A DNA stretch of 64,000 bases, taken from assembly GCF_036850765.1 (NCBI RefSeq), contig NC_089491.1, forward strand, positions 183,933,520 through 183,997,519. Reading direction: 5' to 3'. This document shows positions 47,985 to 60,072 of this stretch, one piece after another; the stretch's first letter is position 1; each line of letters begins with the position of its first letter. The translations under genes were made by a program, and so were the position numbers. The notes under the pieces were generated by a model, which ran no database searches, was not told the origin of the DNA, and saw only the letters and a program-made list of their open reading frames with translations. Source of the stretch: Saccopteryx bilineata (lineage: Eukaryota; Chordata; Mammalia; Chiroptera; Emballonuridae).

Positions 47985-48178
47985 TATGTTTTTTAAAAGA
48001 TTTTATTTATTAATTTTACAGAGCGAGGAACAAGAAGTATCCGCTCATAGTTGCTTCACTTTAGTTGTTCAATGACCGCTTGTCTTATGTGCCTTGACCA
48101 GACAAACCCAGGGTTTTGAACCAGCAACCTCAGCATTCCAGGTTGACACTCTATCCACTGCATCACCACAGGCCAGGC
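47985..48178 (-). mobile_element. Type D SINE, reverse orientation, old
   Basis: Tail aaaagattttatttattaat, reversed body ttatgtgccttgaccagac and reversed head catcaccacaggccagg. The target GAGAAAGGT flanks it. Confidence 0.82.
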
Positions 48179-48218
48179 TGGAGAAAGGTTCTTAGTTTAA
48201 GGCACCCTTGGATAGAAT

Positions 48219-48413
48219 TCAGGGAATCCATGAATCTATCTTTGTTTTCACAAACTTCTGAAATTTAGCATTTCCTCCTGTTATGACTGTTAAGGCAACA
48301 AAGCACCATAGTATCAGCAATACCTGGGCCTTGGTCATTCCACACATCTTGACATACTGTTCGTGCTTATCATAGCTGCTGGCCAGGATGGCAGCACTGA
48401 TGAAACCCACCAC
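48219..48413 (-). other. Unidentified 64-codon frame, possible pseudogene remnant
   Basis: An open frame encodes a membrane-like peptide: VGFISAAILASSYDKHEQY, then CGMTKAQVLLILWCFVALTV. It has normal protein-like composition but a stop lies just upstream and I see no clear splice sites. I do not recognise the parent. It could be a processed-pseudogene fragment or chance. Confidence 0.3.
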
Positions 48414-49179
48414 TGGCCCCTGTCACTTGCTATATCAGTAAAGAAGATACTGTCATATTACATCTTCACAACTAGGGAAAAGTGGCAACAGGGAATTCTT
48501 GCTTATCGCATCTAATTCCCCAAAGAGCCCAGGCCGCCCGACTAACACCTGCATACATGGCCCTTCTGTGCTTGATTTAAACGAACACCCAGCAGACATC
48601 TCTGAGGAAGCTGCCGCAGGGGCAGGCGGGACGGAGGGGAGCAGCTGTCTCACTGTCCAGGTGCAGAGGCTTTTATACCAAACATCGTCACGTTCCTAGA
48701 GCCACAATTTAAACTGAAGAAGATCAAATCGCATGAAAACATGAGCTACACTGCCATGGAACACAACTACATTTTTAAAGAGCAATTCTAACATTCTTCT
48801 GACAAATATTCCAGCCATTTCCTCCACCAGGTGGAGCGTTGTGCAGCTACCACAACAACCAGGTGACAGTGTTCCGGGAGTTTCCAGGCAGTCAGGAGAA
48901 ACCTGGAGGGGGGACTTCCGAGAGGGCCGGAGCACTCAGCACTCCCTTTGGAAAACCGCTTTGCACAGCAGTGCTACAAACTCTGGTCTGCTTAAGTCTA
49001 AAATGCAACTAATACTTTTTACAACTAATACTTGTAATTTTTCCAAAAAGAAGTTTGTTTCTGACTGAGTAATCCAGCACTGATTGAGTGGGGGTCAAGC
49101 CCAGACCAATTAAGTATCTCTGAAGGTGGGCTCCCACCCTTGAAACCTTTTAAAGCCCCCGCCCCTGAGATTATAATGA

Positions 49180-49496
49180 GCAGCCAAAGTTGAGAATCCC
49201 TCCTTCTCACGAATAGAGGGCTGTGCAGAAGTCAGGAGACCTACATTCTAGCCCCTACCTGCTGTCAGTTCACTGCGTGACCCTGGGTGAGTCACTTACA
49301 CCTCCCTGGACTGACCCGATGACTGGTGTCCAGACTGGATCCCTGCTTCTGATGTGGCAGCTTAGGAGAGAGGAATTTAGTTGGTGCTGAAGTGATGAGT
49401 TCATTTGACAATTATTTCAACCAGAGTAGCACTGTTTTATCAGTTTCAAACGTCAGAGTTTTTGCAAGATTTTGGACAAAAAGATACAACTGTTTA
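49180..49496 (+). repeat. Left arm of a second inverted duplication
   Basis: About 315 bp from gagcagccaaagttgagaat to aaagatacaactgtt match the reverse complement of 50381-50694 at roughly 88 percent by eye. A reversed MIR is carried inside the arm (about 49225-49320). Confidence 0.88.
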
Positions 49497-50380
49497 AAAA
49501 AAGAAAATTGAAAGCCCTGGAACTACATAAAGCCAAGCCCGTCCAGAGGTTTCATATGATGAATGGTGGGTACAGGGTGCAGTGGGGGTTTCCAGAAGGA
49601 GGTGATATTTGAGATGAATTCTAAGACAGATGGGGGTTGAGCAAGGGAGTGTGGAAGTGGGACTCGGAGTCAAAGAGAGGAAGGGACTAAATCAGAGATT
49701 ATACACTGGGGTTCAGAGACTGGAGCCAGCTCCTGAGCGGGTTGTTAGGCTGAGAAAAGAAATATGATCAGATTTTGTGTTTTAGAAAATACTACCCAGG
49801 TTAAAATTGAGGTTGAAAAGAAGTGGTTTCAAGTGCCAAGTGCACTTTGGGACTGGCTTCCTGTCCATGCGCCAGTGGGGTGTGGGGAAGGGTATTCAGC
49901 TTAACACAGGGGTTGACGGTGTAGAGCAGGGACTCTGATCCCAGCTGCATCACTTAGGTGGTGACCTCAAGCAGTCTCTGCTCCTCATTTTCTTCCCTAC
50001 AAAGTGGGGATAATAACCATTCCTCATAGAGTTATTATTTATAGGCTTAGAGGAAGGCTTACTGAGCCAGCAGGTACGAAGCATTGAGAATACTGTGTGC
50101 TCTGTTGTGTAAGGTTTGCTAAGATAGAAAGGGTGCTCTGGACCCACTGGCTGTTCTGTGCTTCTGTCTCTCTTCCTCCTCACCAGCTGGCCTGGAACAG
50201 AAGCACGTGGTAAAGGCCCACTTCATGGTTGTTTTTACAGTATATCACTCATTTGAAGTTCCCTGCCACAGGACACTGAAGGTTTTGAAATCTCTTGATG
50301 GGCTGGGTTTAATCTAGTTCAAGGGCTTTCTTTTCTTTCTTTCTTTCTTTCTTTTCTTTTTTTTTTTTTAACAACAGTGG
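49497..50380. other. Spacer of the second inverted duplication
   Basis: About 885 bp without a gene. It contains a reversed MIR (about 49925-50060) and a TTTC/T run at 50331-50369 beside the right arm. Confidence 0.7.
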
Positions 50381-50694
50381 TATCCTTTTGTCCAAAATCT
50401 TGCAAAACCCTGACTGACATTTGTAACTGATAAAACTGTGCTGCTCTAGTTGAAATAATTGTCAAAGGAACTCATCACTTCATCACCTACTAAATTCCTC
50501 TCTCCTAAGCTGCCAAATCGGAATCGCGGATCCAGTCTGGACACCACTCATCCGGTCAGTCCAGGTAGGTTTAAGTGACTTACGCAGGGTCACGCAGTGA
50601 ACTGACGGCAGATATGGGGATAGAACATAGGTCTCCTGACTTCTGCACAGTCCTCTTCATGAGAAGGAGGAATTCTCAACTTTGGCTGCTCGGG
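50381..50694 (-). repeat. Right arm of the second inverted duplication
   Basis: Reverse-complement partner of 49180-49496, from aacagtggtatccttttg to ctcaactttggctgctcg. The whole arm, not just the MIR, is shared. Confidence 0.88.
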
Positions 50695-51014
50695 AAGTAA
50701 GAATTTTATGTGAGACCCTTTACATTTGCAAAAACAACAGAATATAATAAATTTAACCTACTTCAAGATTGTGGCTGACTTATCTACCTTTAGTTATGAG
50801 CTCTCAGCCCTGTGAGGCCATGTCTGTTGTGCAAGCAGAATCCTGGGGATCTCCGAGGTTCTCCAAGGAAACCAAAGGGACAGGACACTGCCTTCTCTGC
50901 CTGTACTTGACCTGCTGAGCCTAATGGCCCTTATGTGACCAGTGTGAGACACACACGCCACACTTCATCCTCTTCTTAGCTAAGGCCTGTCCTATCTTTT
51001 TAAGAAGGAAAATT

Positions 51015-51016
<2 letters not shown>

Positions 51017-51068
<52 letters not shown>
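51017..51068 (+). repeat. (CA)n microsatellite
   Basis: About 26 CA units with no interruption. Confidence 0.97.
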
Positions 51069-51070
<2 letters not shown>

Positions 51071-51597
51071 GATTCCTCTGCCTGGAGAGTTGCAGTATTG
51101 AAAACATGAGTTTTTCTTCAGCTCTTATGCCCTACTGGGATGCACACTGTTATTGCTTTACTTTGAACCAGTGACTGAGGAGCTGAGGCACCTGCAGGGG
51201 AAGCTGGAGAGCTAGCTGTGTTCTTCACCCGCTTGACTCAGCAAAAGTACCAACGCAGGGATGTGACGGCCACAGGTTCACTCAGTATCCCTGCCACCCC
51301 ACCACATGCACCCATGTTCCCACAGCTAGGGACACCATCTCATTTGTCATACTGTGAGCCACTTTAGAAACAAGAATACTCCCTCAATTTGGTATTAGCT
51401 CAGAGAAGATTTTGAGTTTATATGGTAAATAAACAAGGTTTCAGGTTTCACATTTAGCTAATGGTCCAAGGGTAATTCTGTCACAGGTATCAACACACCA
51501 TAGTTATTTTAAAAGTTGGGTAATGTACACATGCACTTTCAAATGAGTTAACACAAACAAATCCTACCTGTCATGATATGTCTTAGCATAGAAAAAG

Positions 51598-51715
51598 CAC
51601 AAGCTTTAGAGCAAGACAAACCTGGGTCCAGGAATTACTACCATGTCATCTTGGGTAAGTTTCATGCCTTCTCTCAACTGTCTCCTTATTTAAAGAACAA
51701 GATAAAACCAGGATA
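51598..51715 (-). repeat. MIR fragment, reverse orientation
   Basis: gctttagagcaagacaaacctgg, atcttgggtaagtttcatgc and tctccttatttaaag follow the reversed MIR order. Confidence 0.6.
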
Positions 51716-51941
51716 CAGACTTCATAGGAAAAAAAGGATTCATTCATTTAAGACACACCCTGGCGTCTCCTCTCCCATGTGCCAGGCTCATACTGGACCT
51801 GGGCTGCAGCAGGGAGAGAGAACAGCATGGTGCCCAATCTCCTGAGGCTGACGATCTACAACGTGACCAGTAACTCCCAGTGTCTTAGAAAGCAGAGGTG
51901 CATGGTACCATGGGAGTGGAAGATTTGTATTAAATGTGCAG

Positions 51942-52314
51942 GCCCTGGACGGTTGGCTCAGTGGTAGAGCATCATCCTGGCGTGTGGAAGTTCTGGGTTG
52001 GATTCCTGGTCAGGGCACACAAAAGAAGCAACCATCTGCTTCTCCACTCCGCCCCATTCTCTTTTTCTCTCTCCCCACCCCTTCTCCTCTTGCAGACATG
52101 GCTCAAAAATTTCAAGCAAGTTGGCCCCGGGTGCTGAGGATGACTCCATGACCTTGCCTCAGGCACTAAAATAGCTCCATTGCCAAGTAACGGAGCAGTG
52201 GCCCCAGATGGGCAGAGCATCACCCTGTAGGGGGCTTGCCAAGTGGATCCCTGTTGGGGCACATGTGGGAATCTGCCTGCCTGCCTCCCTGCCTCTCAAT
52301 AAAACAAACAAACA
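51942..52314 (+). mobile_element. Type A SINE
   Basis: GCCCTGGACGGTTGGCTCAG head, diverged body and a caataaaacaaacaaacag tail. Flanks end in atgtgcag on both sides. Confidence 0.9.
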
Positions 52315-53828
52315 GAAGTATGTGCAGATGACCATGGGATTCGGAGGGTGGGGGTGACTATAAAGGGATAAGATGAAGGAGGAACTGTAGTGGCAGAACT
52401 CTTGTACCCTGACTGTGGTCATGATTACATAAATCTACACGTATGTTAAAATTAATAAAACTATATAGCAAAAGAAATGTTATACTGAATAAAATTTTTT
52501 AAACAATAAATAAAATGTATATAACACTATGTCCCAACCTTCTGGAATCTTCCTTTATTTGGCTACAGATGTATTCCTGAAAAGGGGTGGGAATATTTGT
52601 CTGTATTGTAAATCACATATAAAACTATATTTTTTATAAATGATATAATTTAAAAAATGACTGGAGAATTTCTTCAAAGTTACTGTTTTGTGAGGCATAA
52701 GTGATAGCTGCCAAATTTAATTATGTGGTAAGTCAAGAAAGGCCTTGATTATGTTTTCCTTAAAGTAGAGTGCACTTTTAATTCATGTTTATCTGAAGCA
52801 AAAACAAGGTAAATAGTTAAAAATTAATAATTTTAAAATTCATTGTGTCAGGTCTATGTTACTCTGCATGTAAAGGGTTTGATGTTTCAGTGTATAGAAG
52901 AAACAAAAAAAGCTAGAGGTAACAGTAATTCCTCACACTCACTAATAAACAGCCTGGGGAAGGGGAGGAGCAGGTAAGGCACACAGGGTACCCGTAACCC
53001 AGGGACACCAAGATGCGCACGGTAGCTTTTTATTGTCAACTCTGCCAAGCAGGGTGCTCATCTCCCTCCATGTGTATCTCCTGTCCTAACTTACCTCCAC
53101 TGTGTAGCTTCTTCCTAAATTACTTTTCAATGGGAACTCTACATTCAAAGTCTATCTACTGGGCACCCAATATGTTTAATCCTCATACCACCACCAAAAA
53201 ATGGGCATCATTATCCCATTTTACCAAAGGTTTAACTGGGGCACAGACAGTCAAGTAACTCTCTGGTATGTGGCGATATCAAGATTAGAACCCAGTTCCT
53301 TCAGATTCCAAGTTAAAGGACCTTTCTGATTTCCCAATACACACAACTTGTATAATTAATCTCGCTGGCTTCTGTTGCTCTGCAGCCCAAGTAATTGCAT
53401 CCATGTCCCAGGTCGTGATCTGATTGCTAAAACTTCTCTGCAGTGGCCCCAGATTAATCTCTGGTAGAATCAGACGATGTCAGGGGGTCACCAACCCAGA
53501 ATGGAAAGTTACACCTGAAAAATCAAACTCTTTACATGCAGAGTAATATACTCCTGACACATGAATTTTAAAACTACTGATATTTTAACCACTTACCTTG
53601 TTTTTGCTTCAGATAAACATGAATGTATTTAAAAGTCATTTTTAAATATAGTCTTATATGTGATTTACAATTCAGACATGCATTCCCACCCCTTTTCAAG
53701 AATACACCTGTAGCCAAATAAAGAAAGATTCCAGAAGGTGACAAATTGGGAGTTTAAAGTTCACAGGTTCTCTTTTAGGACTTCCTACAGTAGATTCAAT
53801 GTTATATCATCCTCCTTTCTCAGAAGTT
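52315..53828. other. Intron sequence with a MIR, no gene
   Basis: AT-rich intron. A MIR lies at about 53130-53300 (gggcacccaatatgtttaatcc, ccattttaccaaagg). Nothing else was recognised. Confidence 0.55.
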
Positions 53829-53836
53829 CTAGAAAC

Positions 53837-54171
53837 TTTTTTTTTCTTTACAGGGACAGAGAGAGAGTCAGAGAGAGGGATAGATAGGGACAGACAGACA
53901 GGAACGGAGAGAGATGAGAAGCATCAATCATCCATTTTTCATTGCAACACCTTAGTTGTTCATTGATTGCCTTCTCATATGTGCCTTGACCATGGGCCTT
54001 CAGCAGACCGAGTAACCCCTTGCTCGAGCAAGCAACCTTGGGTCCAAGTTGGTGAGCTTTTTGCTCAAACCAGATGAGCCGGCGCTCAAGCTGGCGCCCT
54101 CGGGGTCTCGAACCTGGGTCCTTCTGCATCCCAGTCTGATGCTCTACCCACTGCGCTACCACCTGGTCAGG
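53837..54171 (-). mobile_element. Type B SINE, reverse orientation
   Basis: 8-bp duplication CTAGAAAC at 53829-53836 and 54172-54179. Body near-complete. Confidence 0.92.
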
Positions 54172-55008
54172 CTAGAAACAGCTTTTTAATAATGCTGCTT
54201 ATTTTCTTTTTCTTGTGTTCATGATCATCCGTAACACCAGAACTGGGAGGAGATTCCTGAGAATCACAACAAATCTAAGACTGCTCAGAACTGAATGGGC
54301 TGCTGAAATAAGTCCTGATACAAGCAGCACATGTCCATTTCGTTTCTGGTGCAATTCCAGCACAGCTAATCACGCATGTCAAAACCCAGCAGCCCAAACT
54401 TTAGTCCTAGTGAAACAGGAGCCCCATCGACTCTGGGGATCCCATGGGGAAAACAGCCTCACGAGCCATCCGCGAGGCAAGGAGGCAGCCCCTCATAGGG
54501 CATGCTGACCAGGAAGGGACATTCCAGACAAAATCTCCCTGTTCTCTTTGGAGTTGAACAGAAGTGCTGAGCTGTAAGGCATGAAACACAAAGAAAACTG
54601 AGAAATGAGCTGGACATTTGTACCAGATTAAAGAAGCCAGGGTTTTGCATTCTCTCACTGCACAAATGTCTAACAACGTGCAACCACCCCACCCCCGCAA
54701 CCCCCTCCTGCTACCCCCTCCTTAGTGAGCACTTTCCACAGTAAAGCATGCAAAGCAGAGGTGGTAGTAAAAACAGCCAGTCAGCCCGCAGGAGGAAAAT
54801 CAGAAATGCGTTCATGTGTTTTCACCTAAAGCTGAATAAATTGAGCTCTGCTGGTATCTCTCACACAGGCTGTCTCTGGTGCCCTCCGGTGGGGGCTTTG
54901 TCACTGTCTCCGGCAGCCTGGATGCCCCCATACATTTGTTAACTTTGGCATATTGCAACCGATGCCTGGGTGCCTGGGCCCCCAACTAAGTGGTCTTGTC
55001 CATTAGAC

Positions 55009-55041
55009 CACTAAATAATGTCCACTAAACATTATTTAGTG
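55009..55041. repeat. Short perfect hairpin
   Basis: CACTAAATAATGT and its exact reverse complement ACATTATTTAGTG are separated by 7 bases. Confidence 0.9.
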
Positions 55042-55361
55042 TTTAACTAAATTTTCCCTCACAAAATAGAAAACAGGTTTTAAAAAGCGTCCTGCAAAGA
55101 AACTGCAGACAGAAAACACGAGCGAATAAAAAACATGTCCCAGCAGGCACTTACTAACTCCAAGCAATGCCAGTCCAGTCAAACTTGACAATAATAATCT
55201 TTCTAGCCAAAAGCATCTGAAATGCTCAGGGAGACAGCTGAAATACAGAATTATACTCGCCACTGTTAATGATGGATTGGGTCTTGAGAGCTAATGGGAA
55301 CATGAAGTCTTTGCCTAGCCCTAGTATATAATAAACACAACACAACTGATAGCTGTTATTT

Positions 55362-55734
55362 ATTTATTTTTTTGTATTTTTCTGAAGCTAGAAACGGGGA
55401 GAGACAGTCAGACAGACTCCCGCATGCGCCCGACCGGGATCCACCCCGCAAGCCCACCAGGGGGCGATGCTCTGCCCCTCCGGGGCGTCGCTCTGCTGCG
55501 ACCAGAGCCACTCTAGTGCCTGGGGGAGAGGCCAAGGAGCCATCCCCAGTGCTCGGGCCATCTTTGCTCCAATGGAGCCTTGTCTGCAGGAGGGGAAGAG
55601 AGAGACAGAGAGGAAGGAGGGGGGGAGGGGTGGAGAAGCAGATGGGCGCCTCTCCTGTGTGCCCTGACTGGAAATCGAACCCGGGACTTCTGCACGCCAG
55701 GCCAACGCTCTACCACTGAGCCAACCGGCCAGGC
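55362..55734 (-). mobile_element. Type A SINE, reverse orientation, full length
   Basis: Perfect 15-bp duplication TGATAGCTGTTATTT (55347-55361 and 55735-55749). Reversed head gagccaaccggccagg. GC-rich young copy. Confidence 0.95.
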
Positions 55735-55749
55735 TGATAGCTGTTATTT

Positions 55750-58137
55750 TTAAATACTGCCTTTTCATCCTTATTGCCTTTAGTTTTTTTAATATATTAA
55801 AATATCTGTAATATAACATTTCTAGGATCACTAACTATATACTATATGGATATACAGCAGTATGGTTATATATCAACAAATCAAAAAACACAGGGGTACA
55901 TATTCAAAAAACATTGTCTTTAACTATTGGTTTTGAGATTGCTACTTTAGAAATAGCTGTCCTGTGGGAAAAAGTGGTGTCCTGTGGGCTGCAGGCCCTG
56001 AAGACACAAGTACTCGGCGCATCTGACACTCATCGTCCCTTTCTTACCCCCACCGCCAGGTATTCAGATAACCTGGGGAAGGGTCCTACCTGCCAACAGC
56101 AAGGACTATCACAGTGTGGAAATCCCACCTGGAGTTCAATCCCACGGCTGGGAACGAACGAGCACTGTATGCACTTGCCTCCCTCCTTTCTCAAGGCCAA
56201 AGAAAAGGGAACTTCTTTCCCTCTGGGGAACACAAACCTGACCTAGTCTTCACAAAAGCTACTACCAGATGGCTTCATTTCCATCAAGTTTCTGGCCAGT
56301 TTTCAAGGTCCCACAGAGAGGAAGATAATTCAGAATCTAGAGTAACTGCTTTAGGCATTTCATCCACAGTGCTGTCAATTTCCAGGTCTTCATCTGGTCT
56401 GCACAGTAACACGGCAAGGGGGACATGAGTAAGCTGCCGAGGAAGCCGGGATGAAACACAAGCAACTCCACAGACGTCCTACCTAGGATTCATGTTCTAT
56501 GGCTGTCTACTTAGAATCCTGCCCATACTGCAGAGTTTGCTTTTCTATTGTTGGTTTAAACCATACCTCTCTTTGACTAAACTATTCAAGTATTTTGCTC
56601 CCAGTGGGCAGAACCCTTAACTTCATATACTTAGGTGAGAATGCTACTTTCTTCTTAGGAGCTGACAATATAAAATGCAGATTTCTTTGACTCAATTCCT
56701 CTAACATTATGAGGCAGTGAGCTGGAGGATAAGTTTAGTTCATTTGGGGTTTATTTCTAACTGGCAATTTAGTCCTATTTCTTAAAATATACTAAATAAA
56801 CATTAATTTCTGAGAGATAGGGAGTGTAAAGTTCCCAACAGTTTTGGTTTAATTGTATTGCGAATTATTCTTGATGGATAAATTAGCTCAGGAATGTTCA
56901 CAAACACAAGGTAACACTAGGATTCAAATTCAAGACACTCAATTATTCAATCAGAAAGCTTTTTCTTTTTGGCCAGGATTTTATGCAAACATCAATAATT
57001 TAGCAAGACAAAATAAACTATAAGGACAATAAAATAGATGATGAACAATTTCATTTCAGTCAGTTCGACTGAGTCAGTAAGAGCTGTTATCCAGTTGCTA
57101 AATTGACATGGGTACACTACTAGATAATCCCTAAATCAAAAGAGAAATCATAATGGAAATGGGAGAAAAACTTAGTATCATATGATATTGAAATTATACA
57201 CACGAACATTAGGAGTTATTCTTCCTTTATCTCAGACTTTTCCAAAGAGATTGTCCTGCCATATTGCCCAACTTTTTAAAAAAATTTTTATTAATTTTAA
57301 TGGTGGTGGAAACTGTAAAGTTACTCTAACTGACAACATCCTGATAACATGGTTAGAAAGTCATCCTTCTTAACCACTGGCGAGAGTCCCAGTCCCTGGA
57401 ACCAGGAGTTTTTACAGAAACCGCTGAACTCTGGCTTCAAAGAATCTAAGGCAATACTTAGAAAGGTTATATTCTTTTGACATGCACAGAACAAAGGCCT
57501 TCATTAGGAGGGAAAATTTAGAGCAACAAACACAGTGGGAGAAAGAAAAGGCTGCTCCTGTTGCTTTTTTGTTTGTTTTTTATCGCTGACATCATTGCAG
57601 GGAGCAGACTGCCAAACTAGGGCCAGATATTCCAGGATTGTCGCTTTGGAACCACAAGCGACCTTCATAGCTGGAGGTAAGAGTCCTTGCAAAAACAGGC
57701 TAGAACAGCTAATCTTCACTCCAGAGAGTTCAAACAGCCCCTTCTCATTTCCCTTTTGCTTCTCCCCACCCCAATATGATCCTATCTGCCATGAATTCCC
57801 ACAGTGCTGTCCCAGCCTCTGCTGAGAAAGATAATCAGCTTTCCTCTCCCCTGCTGATGAACTTGGCCACACCAGGGGCATGGCCATCTCTGGCTATTGT
57901 AATTAGACAATGAACTAACAGATGCTGAAACTACATACTTTGATGTGTTTTGACTAAATTACACAACATGAGGGTACTTTTAAGGAAATAGACTTGGAAT
58001 TCATGTGTCCACAAGTCTAGTCTTAAGCCCAAAACAATCTGTTCCAAGCAGGGAGTCAGATGGGGGGGGGGGGGGGATGTCCTGGTTAATGCTACAGTGC
58101 CTTATTCTCTCATCACACATCTTACATAAGGACAGGA
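55750..58137. other. Intron sequence, no gene
   Basis: No coding exon or distinct repeat recognised. A run of 15 G lies at 58062-58076. Confidence 0.5.
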
Positions 58138-58690
58138 ACTTTTATTTTTCAGTTATATTTGGCATTCAATATTGTATTAGTTTTAGGTGTACAACATTGT
58201 AGTTAGACATTGATATAACTTACGAAGTGACCCCCCAGATAAGTCTGGTACCCATCCTTCACCACGCACAGTTGTTACAATATTACTGACTGTACTCTAG
58301 GCTATACTTTATATCCCATGATCATTTTGTCATTACCAATTTGTACTTCTTAATCCCTTTACCCAGCCTCCTAAATGTCCTCCCACATGACAACCTTCAG
58401 TTTGCTCTATGTGTTTGTCTATTTGTGTATTTCAGTTTTTAGATTCCATATATAAGTAAAATCATATGGTATTTCTCTTTCTCTATCTGACTTTTTTCAC
58501 TTAGCATATTAGATCTTATTTCACATATCTAGGTCCATCTGTGTTGTTGCAAATGGTAAGATTTCACTCTTTTTTATGGCTGAGTATTATTCCAGTGTGT
58601 GTATGTGTAATCACTTTTTTGTCCAATCATCTATCAATAGATACTTAGACTGTCTCCATATCTTGGTTAATGTATAAAAATGTACATCTT
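58138..58690 (-). mobile_element. L1 3' end, reverse orientation
   Basis: Reversed L1 3'UTR and ORF2 end: gttttaggtgtacaacattg, ccacatgacaaccttcag, tattattccagtgtgtgtat and gtccaatcatctatcaatag. Truncated and frame-broken. Confidence 0.85.
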
Positions 58691-59841
58691 TGTCTTTTGG
58701 CATAGACTTTGTTTTAAAGTCTGTAAGTTTTGATACTCTAGCTTTTTAAAAAATCTATTTAAATAAAAAGTAATTATGAATAGCTATGTAGTTATTGCCA
58801 TTTAATTATTCAGATTTTTAATATTTTTTCGTTCTTCTTTTTAAGTCCCTTTAATATTTCTTATAAAACTAGTTTGGTGGTGATAAAGTCCTCCAACTTT
58901 TTCTTGTCTGGGAAGGACAGGAACTTCTTATTACGAGGTCTATAAGATGCCCTCGAGAGTGAACTCATTGGGTAAACTCTTTTTATCCTGCTCCTAGAAC
59001 GAGGCCCTTAAGAACTGAAAAGCAAAGCTCTTGGAAAAGCTATGTTTTCCCTTGCGCCAGCAATGAGTGTGATAAATAAAGACTCCTTACAATCTCTCAA
59101 ATCAGAGGTAAGAAAACCTACTGATAGTGATTAGTTCCCACAGATCTTGGGAGGCAGACAGGAGGCTGTGAAGTCTCAGGTGCTGCCCAGCAAGGTGACA
59201 ACATCTTTCCTAAGGGAAGATCTCACGAAGGCACCTTTTGGAAATATGTACCAGCATTTTAGAGTCTCTTCTTTCCTAGATACCCACCTTGTATCCCCAA
59301 ACAATCAGAGGCATGGAAACATTAAGAGGCTTGTACTTCGTCATTGAGCACCTGCTTCCACCCTACCTGGCTGTGGGCTTATGGTTCTTCACACATAAAC
59401 CAGCCAACATGACCCAGACATGGGGAAAGGGCCAGCCCTAACTTGTCCTTCTCTCTTTCACATCCACTCCGGAGACTTTAATACTTCTTACCTATTACTC
59501 AAAAGAGATGTTTATTTCTTTATTTCACTACTTATATCACTAATCTCTAAATTTTAAAAAATAAAAACTCTTACTTGTATCCCTTTTAAGTTTTTTTTTT
59601 TTTTAGTTTTATGACATCTTTCAAACATTGCTCCTTTACCTTGACATTTTCCTTATCTGTAGATGGAACCTGAAATTGATTTGTGTTTTCTTTCTCATGA
59701 GTCAGGTGCTGCAGTCAAGAGCTCACTCAAACATAGAGAAACAACTCTACTTCTGTAAATGCCTCATGGAAGCCAGGAGAGGCATGATATAGCTTATATT
59801 ATTTTATCCACCAAGTTATTTTTTAACCTTTGTTTTCACTC
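58691..59841. other. Intron sequence, no gene
   Basis: Nothing recognised beyond AT-rich intron. Confidence 0.5.
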
Positions 59842-59852
59842 AAGAAGATTAA

Positions 59853-60031
59853 GCCTGGCCTGTGGTGGCGCAGTGGATAAAAGTGTCAACCTGGAATGCT
59901 GAGGTCACCAGTTCAAAACCCTGGGCTTGCCTGGTCAAGGCACATATGGGAGTTGATGCTTCCTGCTCCTCCCCCCTTCTCTCTCCCTGTCTCTTTCTCT
60001 CCTCTCTTCAAACTGAATAAATAAAATCTAA

Positions 60032-60061
<30 letters not shown>
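59853..60061 (+). mobile_element. Type D SINE, young
   Basis: Head gcctggcctgtggtggcgca, B-box-like ggtcaccagttcaaaaccc and a long A tail. 11-bp duplication AAGAAGATTAA at 59842-59852 and 60062-60072. Confidence 0.93.
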
Positions 60062-60063
<2 letters not shown>

Positions 60064-60072
60064 GAAGATTAA

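Noticed and set aside
47613..47990. Possible continuation of a second retroviral interior after the right LTR
   Set aside because: The sequence has no homology to the start of the first interior and no clear retroviral motif, so I did not extend the element.
55388..55831. 147-codon minus frame
   Set aside because: Same reason: SINE body plus flank.
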